Shown piece by piece: positions 1 through 9,953 of a stretch of 64,000 bases of DNA. The stretch covers positions 124,001 through 188,000 of the forward strand of contig NW_017962932.1 in assembly GCF_001661345.1 (NCBI RefSeq). Direction: 5' to 3'. This DNA comes from Ascoidea rubescens DSM 1968 (taxonomy: Eukaryota; Ascomycota; Saccharomycetes; Ascoideales; Ascoideaceae). The translations under genes were made by a program, and so were the position numbers. Under the pieces are notes generated by a model that ran no database searches, had not been told where the DNA came from, and worked only from the letters and a program-made list of their open reading frames with translations. Within the stretch, counting starts at the first letter, position 1. Every line of letters begins with the position of its first letter.

Positions 1-1540
1 CTTTGTATTGTTTTGTATTGAAAAAATTTAAGTAATTTTTAATGTTATTATTCAAGATATTGACGGAGTTGTCGTTATTGATGTAGTTTTCTGGGTTGAA
101 GTTGAGGTTTTTAGTGGGGTTGTAGGTGTTATCAATGTTGTTGTTGTTGTTGTTGTTATTATTTTTATTAAAAAGATCGTTTGAGTTGTACATTGTAATG
201 TTATTAAATTTGTCAAAAGTATCAATAATTGAGGAGTCATCGTTGTTAGTGTTGAGGATTTGATTAGTTAGAATGTCTTGATTTTTTTGGAAATTGTTGA
301 TAAAGTTGTTGTCATTATTAGAGGAGGGAGGTTGGTCATTTAAAGATAGGTTAATATCTGGATCATTATTGGAATTGTTAGTTTCTATGTTTATGTTATT
401 GTTTGTATTGGAGTTGAGAGAAATGTTTGAGTTAATTTTTCTGTTAATGGTATTGAAATTTGTATAGTTGTTATTGTAATTATTGTTGATGTTGTTGATA
501 TTTATATTTATATTTTTTTTGTAGTAATATTTCAAGAATTCATTGCAAATTCTTTTATTTGATTCCTTTTTCAAATAATGGTTGGCCAAGATAATTGAGA
601 GGTTGATGTTATTCAAGGAGAGAGCGTTTAGATTTGACAAATTTTTCAAGAACAAGATTTGGTAGAAGATAGTTAGGAGAATTAAATTTGAGATTAGAAT
701 GTAATAAAAGTTCAAAGTGAGGATTTTTGTCAATATGAATTTTAAATTTGAGTTGAAGGAGTTTTTAATGAAGAAAAAGGAAGAGCTATTTGAACTGAGA
801 CTGGTGTTGATTTTGTTGTTGATGATGCTGTTATTGAGGTTTGTGTTTTGCGAGGAGTTATCGTTAAAGACGTTTAAATAGATAAAAGAGCCAAAAATGA
901 AGTGTAAGCAAAGATATAAATCTAGGGAGAGATAAAAAAAGGACATAAAGTATAGTTTATTAAGATGATTGTAGTGGTAGATTGAGATGGATATCAATAA
1001 GGAGATCAATAGGGTTAGAGTAGCAGAGCAGTAGAATAATTTTTTGAAATTCAAGTTGTTTTTGTTGATGTTTGTGGTGGTGTTGTTGGCGTTGTTTTTG
1101 TTGATGTTGAAGTTGGAGTTGAACCTGCTGGTGTAACTGTCATTGAGATTTAGGATGCTGTTTACGTCGTTTAGTATGGAGTGAATTTTGTTTGAGGTGA
1201 TCAAGTTTGAGTTGTATAGGATGTTAATCTTTTTGAAGTTTGGAGAGATTAGCAAGTCCTTGATTCCCTGGTAGTTGATGAACTGGGACTGGATAAGATT
1301 GATTAGTTCGTTGGTGATCTGGCCGTTGATTCTGATGGTCTCGCTGGTTAGGTTTATGTTGGGGATGGTGTCGCTGCTGCTGTTGATGGAGACAGGGTTT
1401 GTACCAGAGAGGACCTCTATCAGAGTGCTGTCGAGATCAAAGTAGTTTCTGGTGGAGGAGCCCAAGCTGGCAGCAAGAGGGTCAGTGGGGGTGGTGAAGT
1501 AGGAGTTGAAGAGGTAGTAGCCTACCAAAGAGAGAGCCAT
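1..1540 (-). CDS. Multi-pass membrane protein, unassigned, C-terminus beyond the window
   Basis: An open frame starts at the ATG complement of 1538-1540 and stays open to base 1, so the C-terminus is missing. The protein begins MALSLVGYYLFNSYF, a hydrophobic signal-like N-terminus. A region of about 140 residues with possible N-glycosylation sites and Asn runs follows. Hydrophobic segments lie at about 1055-955 (two) and 735-640 (one or two), giving three or four membrane spans. The distal part (about 540-1) is an Asn-rich hydrophilic tail. I do not recognise the family; an ER, nuclear-envelope or plasma-membrane sensor would all fit. The coding assignment rests on frame length (over 510 codons), codon bias and membrane-segment pattern. 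Upstream, 1541-1690 is strongly pyrimidine-rich in the sense of this gene. Confidence 0.7.
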   Translation of the reverse strand, partial: MALSLVGYYLFNSYFTTPTDPLAASLGSSTRNYFDLDSTLIEVLSGTNPVSINSSSDTIPNINLTSETIRINGQITNELINLIQSQFINYQGIKDLLISPNFKKINILYNSNLITSNKIHSILNDVNSILNLNDSYTSRFNSNFNINKNNANNTTTNINKNNLNFKKLFYCSATLTLLISLLISISIYHYNHLNKLYFMSFFYLSLDLYLCLHFIFGSFIYLNVFNDNSSQNTNLNNSIINNKINTSLSSNSSSFFFIKNSFNSNLKFILTKILTLNFYYILISNLILLTIFYQILFLKNLSNLNALSLNNINLSIILANHYLKKESNKRICNEFLKYYYKKNINININNINNNYNNNYTNFNTINRKINSNISLNSNTNNNINIETNNSNNDPDINLSLNDQPPSSNNDNNFINNFQKNQDILTNQILNTNNDDSSIIDTFDKFNNITMYNSNDLFNKNNNNNNNNNIDNTYNPTKNLNFNPENYINNDNSVNILNNNIKNYLNFFNTKQYK

Positions 1541-2011
1541 TGTGGAGGAGGAGTGCTGAAGGGCAGGGAAGCAGGAGCAGAAGCAGAGACGGAGGCAGAG
1601 GCAGAAGCAAAAACAGAGGCAGAAGCAGAAGCAGAAGCAACAGAGGAAGAAGAACAAAGAAAACAAACGACCAAACCAGAGTCGACAACAGCAGGTTAAA
1701 TACCACTCCTCCAGCACGCCCAAATAGGAAACTTCTCTCGATATAATCAACGCAGGCCCTAAACACGTCCCGCAGTCCTGGTGCGTCGCTTGTCGTTCCC
1801 TGTGCGCGGTACGAGACCGTCAAACGCCTGGCACGTGAGACGGATTCTCTTAAGGACTACGGATTGGTAAGCATGCCGTAAGCTGCCACAGAGCCAGAGC
1901 AAACGAGAACAGGTTTCAGGGCTGGTGTAAGTGTACTACTTAGTGATTAGTGATTAGTGTAGAGTCGAGTAAAGAGTAAGTGAAGTTGTGCAACAGCATC
2001 CATCGGCTCCT
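1541..2011. other. Intergenic: purine-rich hexamer tract and CACGTG site
   Basis: No gene seen. On the + strand, 1560-1650 is an imperfect AGAAGC/AGGCAG repeat, so the leader of the - strand gene ending at 1540 is CU-rich. A palindromic CACGTG (E-box, Cbf1/Pho4 type) lies near 1832. A short GTGATTA direct repeat lies near 1941-1956. GC content is visibly higher than in the flanking genes. Confidence 0.5.
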
Positions 2012-2629
2012 CTACATCACAACACAGCACGAGTTGGTCTTTTTGGCGGTCTTGTAAAATGTTCTGGAGCTGGTGCTGAGGGCCTCTGACTTGTCAACCA
2101 ACGAGTCTAGTCGCTCGCCCCTTTGTAAAACACTTTCAATTGTCTTGTGCAAAATGATCTTGGTTTCGTCCAACTCCTGTTGTACCCTCATGATAGCATC
2201 TGCCTGTCCGGGATCTTGATATCTCTTGATGTACGACTCCAAATCGCTGAAGTTCAATTGACCTATGCTGGGATCTTGCTTGCCAGAAATGTGTTTCCAT
2301 TTCATTGGTGGAAATGTCATGATATACTCATCCAATATCTTGTTCAACAATGTGTATGCTGCTCGGACTGGGTACTCCTTATCTGTGACCAACACCCCTG
2401 CTAGTCCCTCGCTTCTCAAGTAAACATGTCCCACATAATTACCTTCTTCAATACTTTGTCTTTGCCCAGGCTCAGTTCTTGCTGACGCTGTCTCTGCCAT
2501 GAAACTCATAAACTGTGACACCCCATTTCGTTCAAAAAATGAAAATTGTGATAGATCTGTGGTTTTAGATAACTCAACAGCCTCTTTGTCTCCAACTGGC
2601 TTTAATATCCCAATATAGTATATCTTCAT
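2012..2629 (-). CDS. YKT6: v-SNARE Ykt6
   Basis: A 205-residue R-SNARE acting in ER-Golgi, intra-Golgi, endosome and vacuole fusion and in autophagosome fusion. The N-terminal longin domain (about 1-130) starts [20 protein letters not shown] and contains [14 protein letters not shown] and the conserved [21 protein letters not shown]. The SNARE helix (about 140-197) carries [18 protein letters not shown] with the zero-layer Arg. The protein ends NSCCVVM: a palmitoylated Cys followed by a CVVM farnesylation box, as in the S. cerevisiae protein. The ATG at 2629 is chosen because it matches the family N-terminus exactly. A 17-codon extension upstream has no ATG and simply translates a 7-base repeat. 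The start is preceded at once by that repeat (2633-2665). Confidence 0.97.
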   Translation of the reverse strand: MKIYYIGILKPVGDKEAVELSKTTDLSQFSFFERNGVSQFMSFMAETASARTEPGQRQSIEEGNYVGHVYLRSEGLAGVLVTDKEYPVRAAYTLLNKILDEYIMTFPPMKWKHISGKQDPSIGQLNFSDLESYIKRYQDPGQADAIMRVQQELDETKIILHKTIESVLQRGERLDSLVDKSEALSTSSRTFYKTAKKTNSCCVVM

Positions 2630-2632
2630 CTT

Positions 2633-2665
2633 CAATATCCAATATCCAATATCCAATATCCAATC
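2633..2665. repeat. 7-base tandem repeat directly upstream of the YKT6 start
   Basis: CAATATC is repeated 4.7 times without error, read on the + strand, ending four bases before the YKT6 ATG. In the mRNA sense it would give GATATTG repeats just before the start codon, in the 5' leader or core promoter. Confidence 0.9.
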
Positions 2666-3011
2666 TGTAATATACAACAATAATTATACAATAATAATTA
2701 TCTAATGGCGAATCACCCAATATTAGCACTTGTATATGTAGCAAACTCACTCTCCCAAATAATAAGCAATTGATAACAAATCATTGAAAATCCCAAACCG
2801 TCCTATCCTAATCTGCGTTTCTTTTCGTCACGCAATCCCACCACTTATGTAATCGCGTATTTTCCTCTGAAATTTTGAAGAAAATACATCCATCGTATTA
2901 TCTCCAAATGCTGATCTCGGTTTATGCTGGACGATATAATATCACTTCTTCAATTAATACCCAGATCAGTCTCTTTTGGTGTTATAACTGTTTTGATTAC
3001 TGCTGTTTCAG

Positions 3012-3416
3012 ATGTCCGATATCAAATATGAACAGCCTTTCTTACCCCAGGCTTGCACAACATCCTTCTTTTCAAGAATTCAAAAGGAAAACACTGCTCT
3101 CTATATAACTGCTCAACCAACAAGAAAAAGAACAACCACTGTAGTCAACTATGCTGAAGATGAGTACTATGATGATGAATTCCTAGATTTCAACAATAAC
3201 AACAACACCAATAACATCTTAAACGATAATTTCATAAATTCTTCCTCAATGGTAACAAGATCCTCAAGAAACATGACTCCATTATCTGAACTAAATCAAT
3301 ATAATAATTCCCAATCAATTTCAAACAATATTTCAAATAACATCTCAAATATCAACCCAAATAATTTTGCTAATTATAATGGCAATCTCATTGACTCTAA
3401 TAATAATAATAATAAC

Positions 3417-3489
<73 letters not shown>

Positions 3490-4496
3490 GCAACAACAAC
3501 AACAATAACATTATCATTAACAATAACATTAATAATAATATTAATATCAATATTAACAATAATCAATACCAATACCAATACCAATATCAAAATCAAAATC
3601 AAAATCAAAATCAAAATTTACATACTAATAGTTTAAACCAAATGAGATTATTCGGTAAATTAGCCCCAAAAGTTAATAGAAATTACGATCATCATCTAGA
3701 TAATCAAGTTTTTAATCAAAATTTACAGGAAATCCTTATCCCAATTAGAATCAATCTTGAATATCAAACAAACAAAATTAACGACTACTTTATGTGGAAT
3801 ATCAATGACAACTCAATCACCCCAGAATTCTTTGCTGAGCTATTTTGTCAAGATTTAGAATTACCACAAAATGCTTATCAACCTCAAATTTCTTCTTCAA
3901 TTAAATCTCAAATTGATGAATACAACCAATTAGCTTCAATTAATTTGCCAAATGATATCGATATCCAATTCATTATAAATTTATCCGTAAATTTGAACAA
4001 TGTTCTCTATCAGGACAAATTCCAATGGGATTTATCTTCAAACAACATCAATAACAATTTAATATACTATAATAACAGCAAAAACGATAATAATGACCAA
4101 TTAACTCCAGAATTGTTCTCAAAAATAGTAGCCATGGATTTAGGCTTAAGTAATGAATTCATTCCCGCTATAACTCATTCCTTATACGAAATCATCCTAA
4201 AATTGAAAAAGGACTCAATCGATGGATATATTCCACAATATTTGCCTAATTTAGCAGTTCATGGGTCTAAAAATGGAATTAGATTCGATCCAGAGAATTT
4301 GGGTGCAAATTGGGGTCCCAAAGTTGAATTATTATCACAATGGGAAATTGAAAAGAGAGAAATTGAAAGAGAAAGAAATCTACGTAGATTGAAACGAGAT
4401 TCGATTCGTTTTGATAACGACAACGCAACTACTATGACAAGAAGAAGAAATAGAAGACGATATGATGAATTAGAAGGTACATGGGTTAACATTTAG
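3012..4496 (+). CDS. SFH1: RSC chromatin-remodelling subunit Sfh1 (SNF5 family)
   Basis: A 494-residue SNF5-family core subunit of the nuclear RSC remodelling complex. The N-terminus (PFLPQACTTSFFSRIQKEN, then VVNYAEDEYYDDEF) matches Sfh1 rather than Snf5. Two SNF5 repeats follow an Asn-rich linker. The first, at about 240-300, contains ILIPIRINLEYQTNKINDYF and a TPEFFAELFCQDLELP core. The second, at about 315-400, contains IQFIINLSVNLNNVLYQDKF and LTPELFSKIVAMDLGL. The C-terminus is basic (MTRRRNRRRYDELEGTWV). Residues 130-159 are 30 consecutive Asn, followed by QY and QN dipeptide runs. The ATG lies directly after TTTCAG; no intron is needed. It converges on the transporter gene downstream. 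Confidence 0.93.
3399..3488 (+). repeat. AAT/AAC trinucleotide run coding 30 Asn in SFH1
   Basis: Thirty Asn codons in a row, almost all AAT with rare AAC, form a microsatellite inside the coding frame. It gives long spurious open frames of Ile or Leu on other frames, which are not genes. Confidence 0.95.
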
Positions 4497-4646
4497 TATA
4501 TAATCAAGTAATATAAAATTTAATAAAAGAATTTAATAAAAGAATTTAATAAGAATTTTCTTTATTTATTTGACTATTTATACCTTTTATTATTGTTATT
4601 ATTATTATTATTATTTAAATTTTTAAATTTTTAAATTTTGAACTAA

Positions 4647-6023
4647 TTAATTAACTCTCAGATTATGAAAATAATTTTGAAATTCTATGTCAGACTGTCT
4701 AAAATTCTCGATATTTTGAAATGATTGAATATACCGGAAATGATTGAACCAAATTATTGAGCAAATAAGTACAATTAAACCGAAAAAGTTATTTAAACTA
4801 AAAGAATCTTCGAATATTATAACAGAAGCTAAATATTTTAATATAATCCTGATTATACCAAAGACTGAGAAGGTTATAAGGTGAGTTTTCTTTAAAAGAT
4901 TAAATTGACAAACTAATATGAAAAATGATAATATTCCGGGAATTGATAACAAGAAAAAAACAGTAAACTTTCCTCTTTGAGTCCAAATATCGTTATTTAT
5001 GAAATCGTTAATATTTGATTCTATAAGAATGCTTAAAAAGAATAAAATCGTTGAGACTGCAGGAGATAGGTAAAAAATCATTGCAACTGGATTAAAAGTA
5101 AATTTATTTCTGGTTAGAAGTAAATGAATTAAACTGTATTTAAAAGCTGAGAAAAAAGATGAAGTTAATATTAAGACATAACCTATTTGTTTATGACTCG
5201 AAAAAATTGAGATTGAAGAAGGGATATTGCTATGGTTACCAGTTAAGAGAAAAATTAAACCGATAGTGATTATAATCACTATGTTGATTATTGTAAATGA
5301 GAATATTTCTAAATGGAAAAGAATCCCAAAAAACAATAAGAAAATTGTAAAAGAAGATAAGTTAATAACAGTAATAGAATTTAAAGGTAAGAATTTTAGA
5401 CTATAATTAGCTGAAGTCATATCGATTCCTGCAGCTATTGCACATGGTAAGATTGTTAATAAATATAATTTTGGTTCCATAAAGTAATCTTTAAATTTAA
5501 ATTGTAGATAGTTGTTATTATTATTATTAGAATTGAGATTGAAGTCAAAATTTGGATTGAAATTTGGATTGAGATTTGAATTGAGATTTGAATTGGAATT
5601 AGAGTTGGAATTCGAATTCAAATTGGGAATATTATCAATGACATCAAAATCATTATTAATTAATTGAATCTGATTGATATTTTTCCGAATTGAAGATCTT
5701 AAAGACGAGGAAAATAGTAAGACTAGTAAACTTATGATAAACAAAATAAAATAATTAAATGAAGCTATGATAAATGGATAAGATAGATTAAGTGAAGGGT
5801 TACTAAACAACCATTTCTTGTATAAAGAGATAGTTAAAGCCAAAAAATACCAGCCAAAAACGTAGAAAAGAATATCTCGAGATGATTTATTGTAAGATGA
5901 CCAAGATTTGATGATTAAATTCCTATTGCTGCTGTTGTCATCCAGCAAGTTTGCGTCCAAGAAAGGGTTCTTGAGATGATCTACATCATAGAGACCACGA
6001 TCATAATTCAGGGAGGAGGCCAT
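4647..6023 (-). CDS. YMD8: Triose-phosphate/nucleotide-sugar transporter-like protein (Ymd8 type)
   Basis: A 458-residue polytopic protein with about ten hydrophobic segments, in the drug/metabolite transporter superfamily (TPT/SLC35C2-like). The first span is followed by SLYKKWLFSNPSLNLSYPF, close to the family motif NKWLF...F.YPL. TSANYSLKFLPLNSITVINLSSFTIFLLFFGILFH matches the second half-domain core (...NVSLKYLPVS...TFTLLF). The loop after span 3 is expanded by Asn-Ser runs (about residues 130-165). S. cerevisiae Ymd8 (about 440 residues, putative Golgi nucleotide-sugar transporter) is the likely counterpart. The substrate cannot be read from the sequence. The start at 6023 is the first ATG and leaves a hydrophilic N-terminal tail of about 50 residues. 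Confidence 0.65.
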   Translation of the reverse strand: MASSLNYDRGLYDVDHLKNPFLDANLLDDNSSNRNLIIKSWSSYNKSSRDILFYVFGWYFLALTISLYKKWLFSNPSLNLSYPFIIASFNYFILFIISLLVLLFSSSLRSSIRKNINQIQLINNDFDVIDNIPNLNSNSNSNSNSNLNSNLNPNFNPNFDFNLNSNNNNNNYLQFKFKDYFMEPKLYLLTILPCAIAAGIDMTSANYSLKFLPLNSITVINLSSFTIFLLFFGILFHLEIFSFTIINIVIIITIGLIFLLTGNHSNIPSSISIFSSHKQIGYVLILTSSFFSAFKYSLIHLLLTRNKFTFNPVAMIFYLSPAVSTILFFLSILIESNINDFINNDIWTQRGKFTVFFLLSIPGILSFFILVCQFNLLKKTHLITFSVFGIIRIILKYLASVIIFEDSFSLNNFFGLIVLICSIIWFNHFRYIQSFQNIENFRQSDIEFQNYFHNLRVN

Positions 6024-6560
6024 AAGATATTGATGTTTGATTTTATTTGAAAGCTAAGAACATGTAGATATAAAGAAAGAGCGTTGTTAAGTTTCAACTG
6101 TTTTACTTATCGATCTGACGATGTTGGGAATGTCAACTCAAAAGTGAGTAAAGTGGACATTAGACCTGATCAGCCTCAGTTCCAAAGGTTAGACACAGCT
6201 GCAACAGAGAGTCAAAATGACCACAGCCCAAAGAAACAGCAAAAGATACTCCAGCACAGGCAGCACAGGCAGCAGAAGAAGAAAAGGGCCACGGAAAGGC
6301 CCTGCGAAACGTGCATGTCGAAAGTCGAACCGGTCATAACGTCAACTTCCCGGTGTATCCACAGGAGATAATCGATTTCCGTTACGATATTTACGAACTG
6401 CCGCACATAAGTCGAAGGTCCACCAATTGGAGAGAAACCCACAACGGTGGAATGCGAAATGTGTGATGGCTGGTTTGTGGAGAAGAGCAAGCTCAGGGCA
6501 TATAAATACCATCAAAAGCAGCGCTATCTCCAATCAATATCCTACGACAACCAACCCAAA
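6024..6560. other. Divergent promoter region, transporter / TMA17
   Basis: A shared 5' region of two divergent genes. It is GC-richer than either gene, with a CAGCACAGGCAG-type repeat at 6252-6275. A 95-codon open frame here has no recognisable content. A TATAAATA box lies at 6501-6508 for TMA17. Confidence 0.5.
6501..6508 (+). promoter_or_regulatory. TATA box of TMA17
   Basis: TATAAATA lies 53 bases upstream of the TMA17 ATG. It also argues against starting translation at the upstream in-frame codons near 6447. Confidence 0.5.
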
Positions 6561-6917
6561 ATGTCACTCATAGAACTCAGAGACTTCAAGATCGCCTTGC
6601 CTGGCCTTCCTAACGACAGACTTTACAGTTTGAAGAAGGAGGTATTGAATTCCATCAACAAGCTAAACAACTCCAACAGCTTGATGGAGGCGGAAATCAA
6701 GAAATTGAGTAGTAAACTCAATAGCACTTCAGACAACCAGTTGGACAATGACTTGAGCCCTTTGGACGATGAGGATGACGATGTCAAGGTCATCAAGGAC
6801 GACATCAGGTTGTATAAAGAGAGCATTTCTGAGAACAAAATTGTGTTAAAGAATAACCAAAAGAGAATCGACTACTTGCATGCTGAAATCTCCAACAGAA
6901 ATCTACAAATTGAGTGA
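6561..6917 (+). CDS. TMA17: Proteasome assembly chaperone Tma17/Adc17-like
   Basis: A 118-residue, largely helical protein starting MSLIELRDFKIALPGLPNDR. The order of segments follows S. cerevisiae Tma17: an N-terminal IEEFK-like turn, a helix (LYSLKKEVLNSINKLNNSNS), an acidic middle (DLSPLDDEDDD), then DDIRLYKESISENKIVLKNN close to the yeast DLALYKDSVRENEIVLNN. Tma17 is a stress-induced chaperone that aids Rpt6-Rpt3 pairing in the 19S base. The yeast protein is a little longer at the C-terminus. I chose the ATG at 6561 because family similarity starts there and a TATA box lies just upstream. I see no clear GGTGGCAAA (Rpn4) site in the promoter. Confidence 0.8.
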   Translation: MSLIELRDFKIALPGLPNDRLYSLKKEVLNSINKLNNSNSLMEAEIKKLSSKLNSTSDNQLDNDLSPLDDEDDDVKVIKDDIRLYKESISENKIVLKNNQKRIDYLHAEISNRNLQIE

Positions 6918-7032
6918 TACCTCAAAAGAATAGATCTCAAAAGCCAAATAAACAAATATATTTACTTTAGAGTGTAATCTAGGAGATTTTTAAATATTCT
7001 ATATAATCATCACCAGTTACAACGATTGCAAA

Positions 7033-9288
7033 TCATGTTAATTTTCTTTTTTTATTTCCACAATCAATCTCTTCATTTTCATGCTTAATTTTATTATTAC
7101 TAGTATTAGTGTTCTCACTATCATTTGTATCTATATTCTTAAAGTCCTCAATTAATTTTTCAAGTTTATCGATATCAATAAATTCATTTTTATAACATTT
7201 CAAAGTCTGTAGTTTTTCAATTTTTTTAACATTAGGATCGATCTTGTCCAAATAATTGTAGGATAAGTTCAATTCCTCCAAATTCTTTACAAAATTTAAT
7301 TCATCAACTTTAAATTCCTCAATATCATTATCTGATAAATTTAAGCATTTTAAATTCTTAAAAGTAAATGAATTGAGAAATTTGACATTTTTAATTTCAT
7401 TAAATGATAAATCCAATTTTTCAATATACAAATTATTATAATCAGCAGTATTATCGTTCTTCTCTTTGTCATCTTCACTGTCGCTGTCACTATCGCTCCC
7501 ATTTATATCTTTATCTTTATTAGATTTATCTCCCCTAGGCAGATTATTATAGGGAGCATATTGGAGTTTAAAATACATTCCATCTTGATTTTCTTCTTTA
7601 TCAAAATCGCTTTCATTCTCATCTCTATCCATAATTAAAAGCATATTTTTATTCAAAACTGCAGTTGAAGTATTGCCATTATCATTTTCATCATCGTCAC
7701 CATCATTTTCATCATCATCGCCATCATTTTCATCATTAATTGAAAAATGACCAATGGAGTTATGAGATAAATCAAGTTTTTTGACTGATTGAGGTAAAAC
7801 TTTAAAAAATGATCCATCTTCAATCCCACTATTTCTTAGATTGAGTTCCTCTAATTTAGTCAATTTTTTGAAATCATTAATTTTAAAAATAAATTCATTT
7901 TCGGTAAATTCAACATTTAAACATCGTAAATTTTTCAAGTATTTCAAATCTTTGAATTTCACTTCTTTATTAAATCCCAATTCTAATTTTTCAATATTTT
8001 CAAACTTTTGAAAAAAATATTTATTCTCAAATGTTACTATAGAATTTGCACTCAAATCTAATATCTTTAAGTTTTTCAATGTTTTGTTTAATTTACTATC
8101 ATTTATATTATTTGATGAAAAATTTAAGCATTCCAATTCATCTAAATCATCAATATTCTCAATTACTTTGATGGAATTATTAGTTAATATTAATTCTTTT
8201 AATTTTTTCAATTCATCAATATTTTCAATTTTGGTAATACTATTCGATGATAAATTTAATGATTCAAGGTCTTTAAATGTATTAATACATTTGGGAATCT
8301 CATTTAAATTCCATCGACTTAATTTTAGGACTTTCAAATTTGTAAAATTATCCAATGAGCTGATACTATATGTTGATCTTGAACTATAATATTCTCCATC
8401 AATAATTAAATATTTCAAGTTGTGTAATTGACTAAAACTAGCAAACGAATCAATACGATTTTTTGTTAATTTTAAAAACTTCAAATTAGTTAGATGGTTG
8501 ATATCAGGTAGTTGAGATAGATAACAGCTTGAAAATTCTAAATATTTTAAATTAATTAAATTTGACCATAATTTAATAGATAATTTCTTGCTATTCAGAT
8601 CATCATTATCTCCAGGAAGCAATAAAAAATTTCTATTAAATACCAATTTCTTTAAACTAATGAGATTTTTTATATATTCTTTTGGAAAACCTTTGAAATT
8701 GGTTTGATGCAAATATAAGGAAGTTAAATTGGGATTAAAATATTGAAAGATTTCCAAGTCATTAAAATTGTTAACATAATTCAAACTTAAACCATTGATT
8801 TGAAGATAGTTTAATTTATTTTTAATAAAAAAAAACTGATTTAATTTTTTCTCAAAATTAGTGTTATTGTAATTACGTAAAGACTTAAACGAAATTTTTT
8901 GTAAATTATTAAAAAAAAGTGTGTTATTTTGAATTAATTTTAAAAATTGAAAATCGTCTGTAGAATTTTCTTTAATTTCAAATCTAAATGATAAATATTT
9001 AGTAAAATTTAAATTATCTCTAAATAAATTAATATTTTTTTCTAAATCGTTGATATCTAAAATGCAAAAACACTCATGATGTTTCTGTTTTTTAAAAGTT
9101 ACTTCATAAGTGGAGTTATCACTAGGTAAGGAGTTTTCAAGGATAATTAATCTTTCATATAAAAACGAATAAGCAAATCTTGAGAGTATGGGTGTTGATG
9201 ATAAAGTGAATAGCCATATTTGGTTATAAGGAAGATAGTAGACGATATCTTTAATAATTTCGACTGGAAATTTGTTTTGAAGATCCAT
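7033..9288 (-). CDS. F-box / leucine-rich-repeat protein (SDS22-like repeats), copy A
   Basis: A 751-residue protein starting MDLQNKFPVEIIKDIVYYLP. Residues 5-45 resemble an F-box (FPVEII..I..YLP...IW). About 20 leucine-rich repeats of the SDS22-like type follow (for example LKELILTNNSIKVIENIDDL, with LxxLxLxxNxI spacing). Two acidic inserts (about residues 520-545 and 595-620, DDDEN- and SDSDSED-rich) split the C-terminal repeats. A basic NKKRKLT at the very end could be a nuclear signal. By family logic it would be a substrate receptor of an SCF ubiquitin ligase; the substrate is unknown. The start at 9288 is preferred because the 79 codons upstream are hydrophobic, begin without a conserved start and do not match the paralogue. 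A paralogue sits at 52661-54634. Confidence 0.8.
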   Translation of the reverse strand: MDLQNKFPVEIIKDIVYYLPYNQIWLFTLSSTPILSRFAYSFLYERLIILENSLPSDNSTYEVTFKKQKHHECFCILDINDLEKNINLFRDNLNFTKYLSFRFEIKENSTDDFQFLKLIQNNTLFFNNLQKISFKSLRNYNNTNFEKKLNQFFFIKNKLNYLQINGLSLNYVNNFNDLEIFQYFNPNLTSLYLHQTNFKGFPKEYIKNLISLKKLVFNRNFLLLPGDNDDLNSKKLSIKLWSNLINLKYLEFSSCYLSQLPDINHLTNLKFLKLTKNRIDSFASFSQLHNLKYLIIDGEYYSSRSTYSISSLDNFTNLKVLKLSRWNLNEIPKCINTFKDLESLNLSSNSITKIENIDELKKLKELILTNNSIKVIENIDDLDELECLNFSSNNINDSKLNKTLKNLKILDLSANSIVTFENKYFFQKFENIEKLELGFNKEVKFKDLKYLKNLRCLNVEFTENEFIFKINDFKKLTKLEELNLRNSGIEDGSFFKVLPQSVKKLDLSHNSIGHFSINDENDGDDDENDGDDDENDNGNTSTAVLNKNMLLIMDRDENESDFDKEENQDGMYFKLQYAPYNNLPRGDKSNKDKDINGSDSDSDSEDDKEKNDNTADYNNLYIEKLDLSFNEIKNVKFLNSFTFKNLKCLNLSDNDIEEFKVDELNFVKNLEELNLSYNYLDKIDPNVKKIEKLQTLKCYKNEFIDIDKLEKLIEDFKNIDTNDSENTNTSNNKIKHENEEIDCGNKKRKLT

Positions 9289-9953
9289 TTTTCTCTTGTT
9301 TTTAGAGATTATAAAGAGTTGAAGAATATTTAAAGAGTTGGAGAATATTGGTGTAATTGAAAAGTAATATAATGTGATATGAGCAGGAAAAAGAATTAGA
9401 ATTAAAAAAGTAATGAAAAAGGAAGATTTAAATATTGATATTTGGAATTTGAGCCAACAATTTGGGCTTGAACTCAAATTTGATCTGGGCGCATGTTCCT
9501 GCATCAAATATGTGTTAGCCCGCACTATTTATCAGGTGTTATGTAATACTTACAATGCAACAATTCAAAAGGGAAAATACGTGATCTGATAATCTGGGTT
9601 AGAAAAATTTTACTGTTTTTGAGAATAGTTTCGTTAAAAGATATTTATTCGTTAATTTAATTGATCATAACTAGAGACTTATATAAATCATAAGTGATAG
9701 AGTAAGAGATAAAAAAAGGTTCATAAAAGTTTTTTCTTTTTTCAATAAATGCAGTTTAATCTAAAAAAATAATAGGAATGAAATAAAAAACCATCGATGA
9801 AATATAACCAGTATAAGTCAATAAAGATAAGATAAGATAAAATAAAATAAGATAAGATAAAATAAAATAAGATAAGATAAAATAAAATAAGAGAGTATTA
9901 GTTATGATTTCCACAAAAGATAGAAGTGTAATAATATACATGAGAAATGAATA
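9289..9953. other. Intergenic, AT-rich, with a 20-base tandem repeat
   Basis: The promoter of the F-box/LRR gene and the 3' flank of the unknown gene at 9954. No gene seen; the only notable structure is the GATAAG-containing repeat at 9831-9890. Confidence 0.5.
9831..9890. repeat. Three perfect 20-base repeats rich in GATAAG
   Basis: GATAAGATAAAATAAAATAA is repeated three times exactly; the flanks continue the pattern imperfectly. Each unit holds GATAAG, the core site of fungal GATA factors (Gln3/Gat1 type). The position is 3' of the gene ending at 9954 and 540-600 bases upstream of the F-box/LRR start. Confidence 0.9.

Noticed and set aside
1482-1823. 113-codon - strand frame with Leu-rich middle
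   Set aside because: Overlaps the start and CU-rich leader of the left-edge membrane protein in another frame; composition is only Leu, Ser and Pro.
3345-3636. Long frames of poly-Ile, poly-Leu and poly-Val around 3.4-3.6 kb on both strands
   Set aside because: They are other-frame readings of the AAT repeat inside SFH1.
6084-6371. 95-codon + strand frame upstream of TMA17
   Set aside because: Lies in the divergent promoter, no domain and repeat-driven Gln/Arg/His composition.
9289-9525. 79-residue hydrophobic N-terminal extension of the F-box/LRR protein
   Set aside because: The paralogue lacks it, and the F-box starts right after the ATG at 9288.
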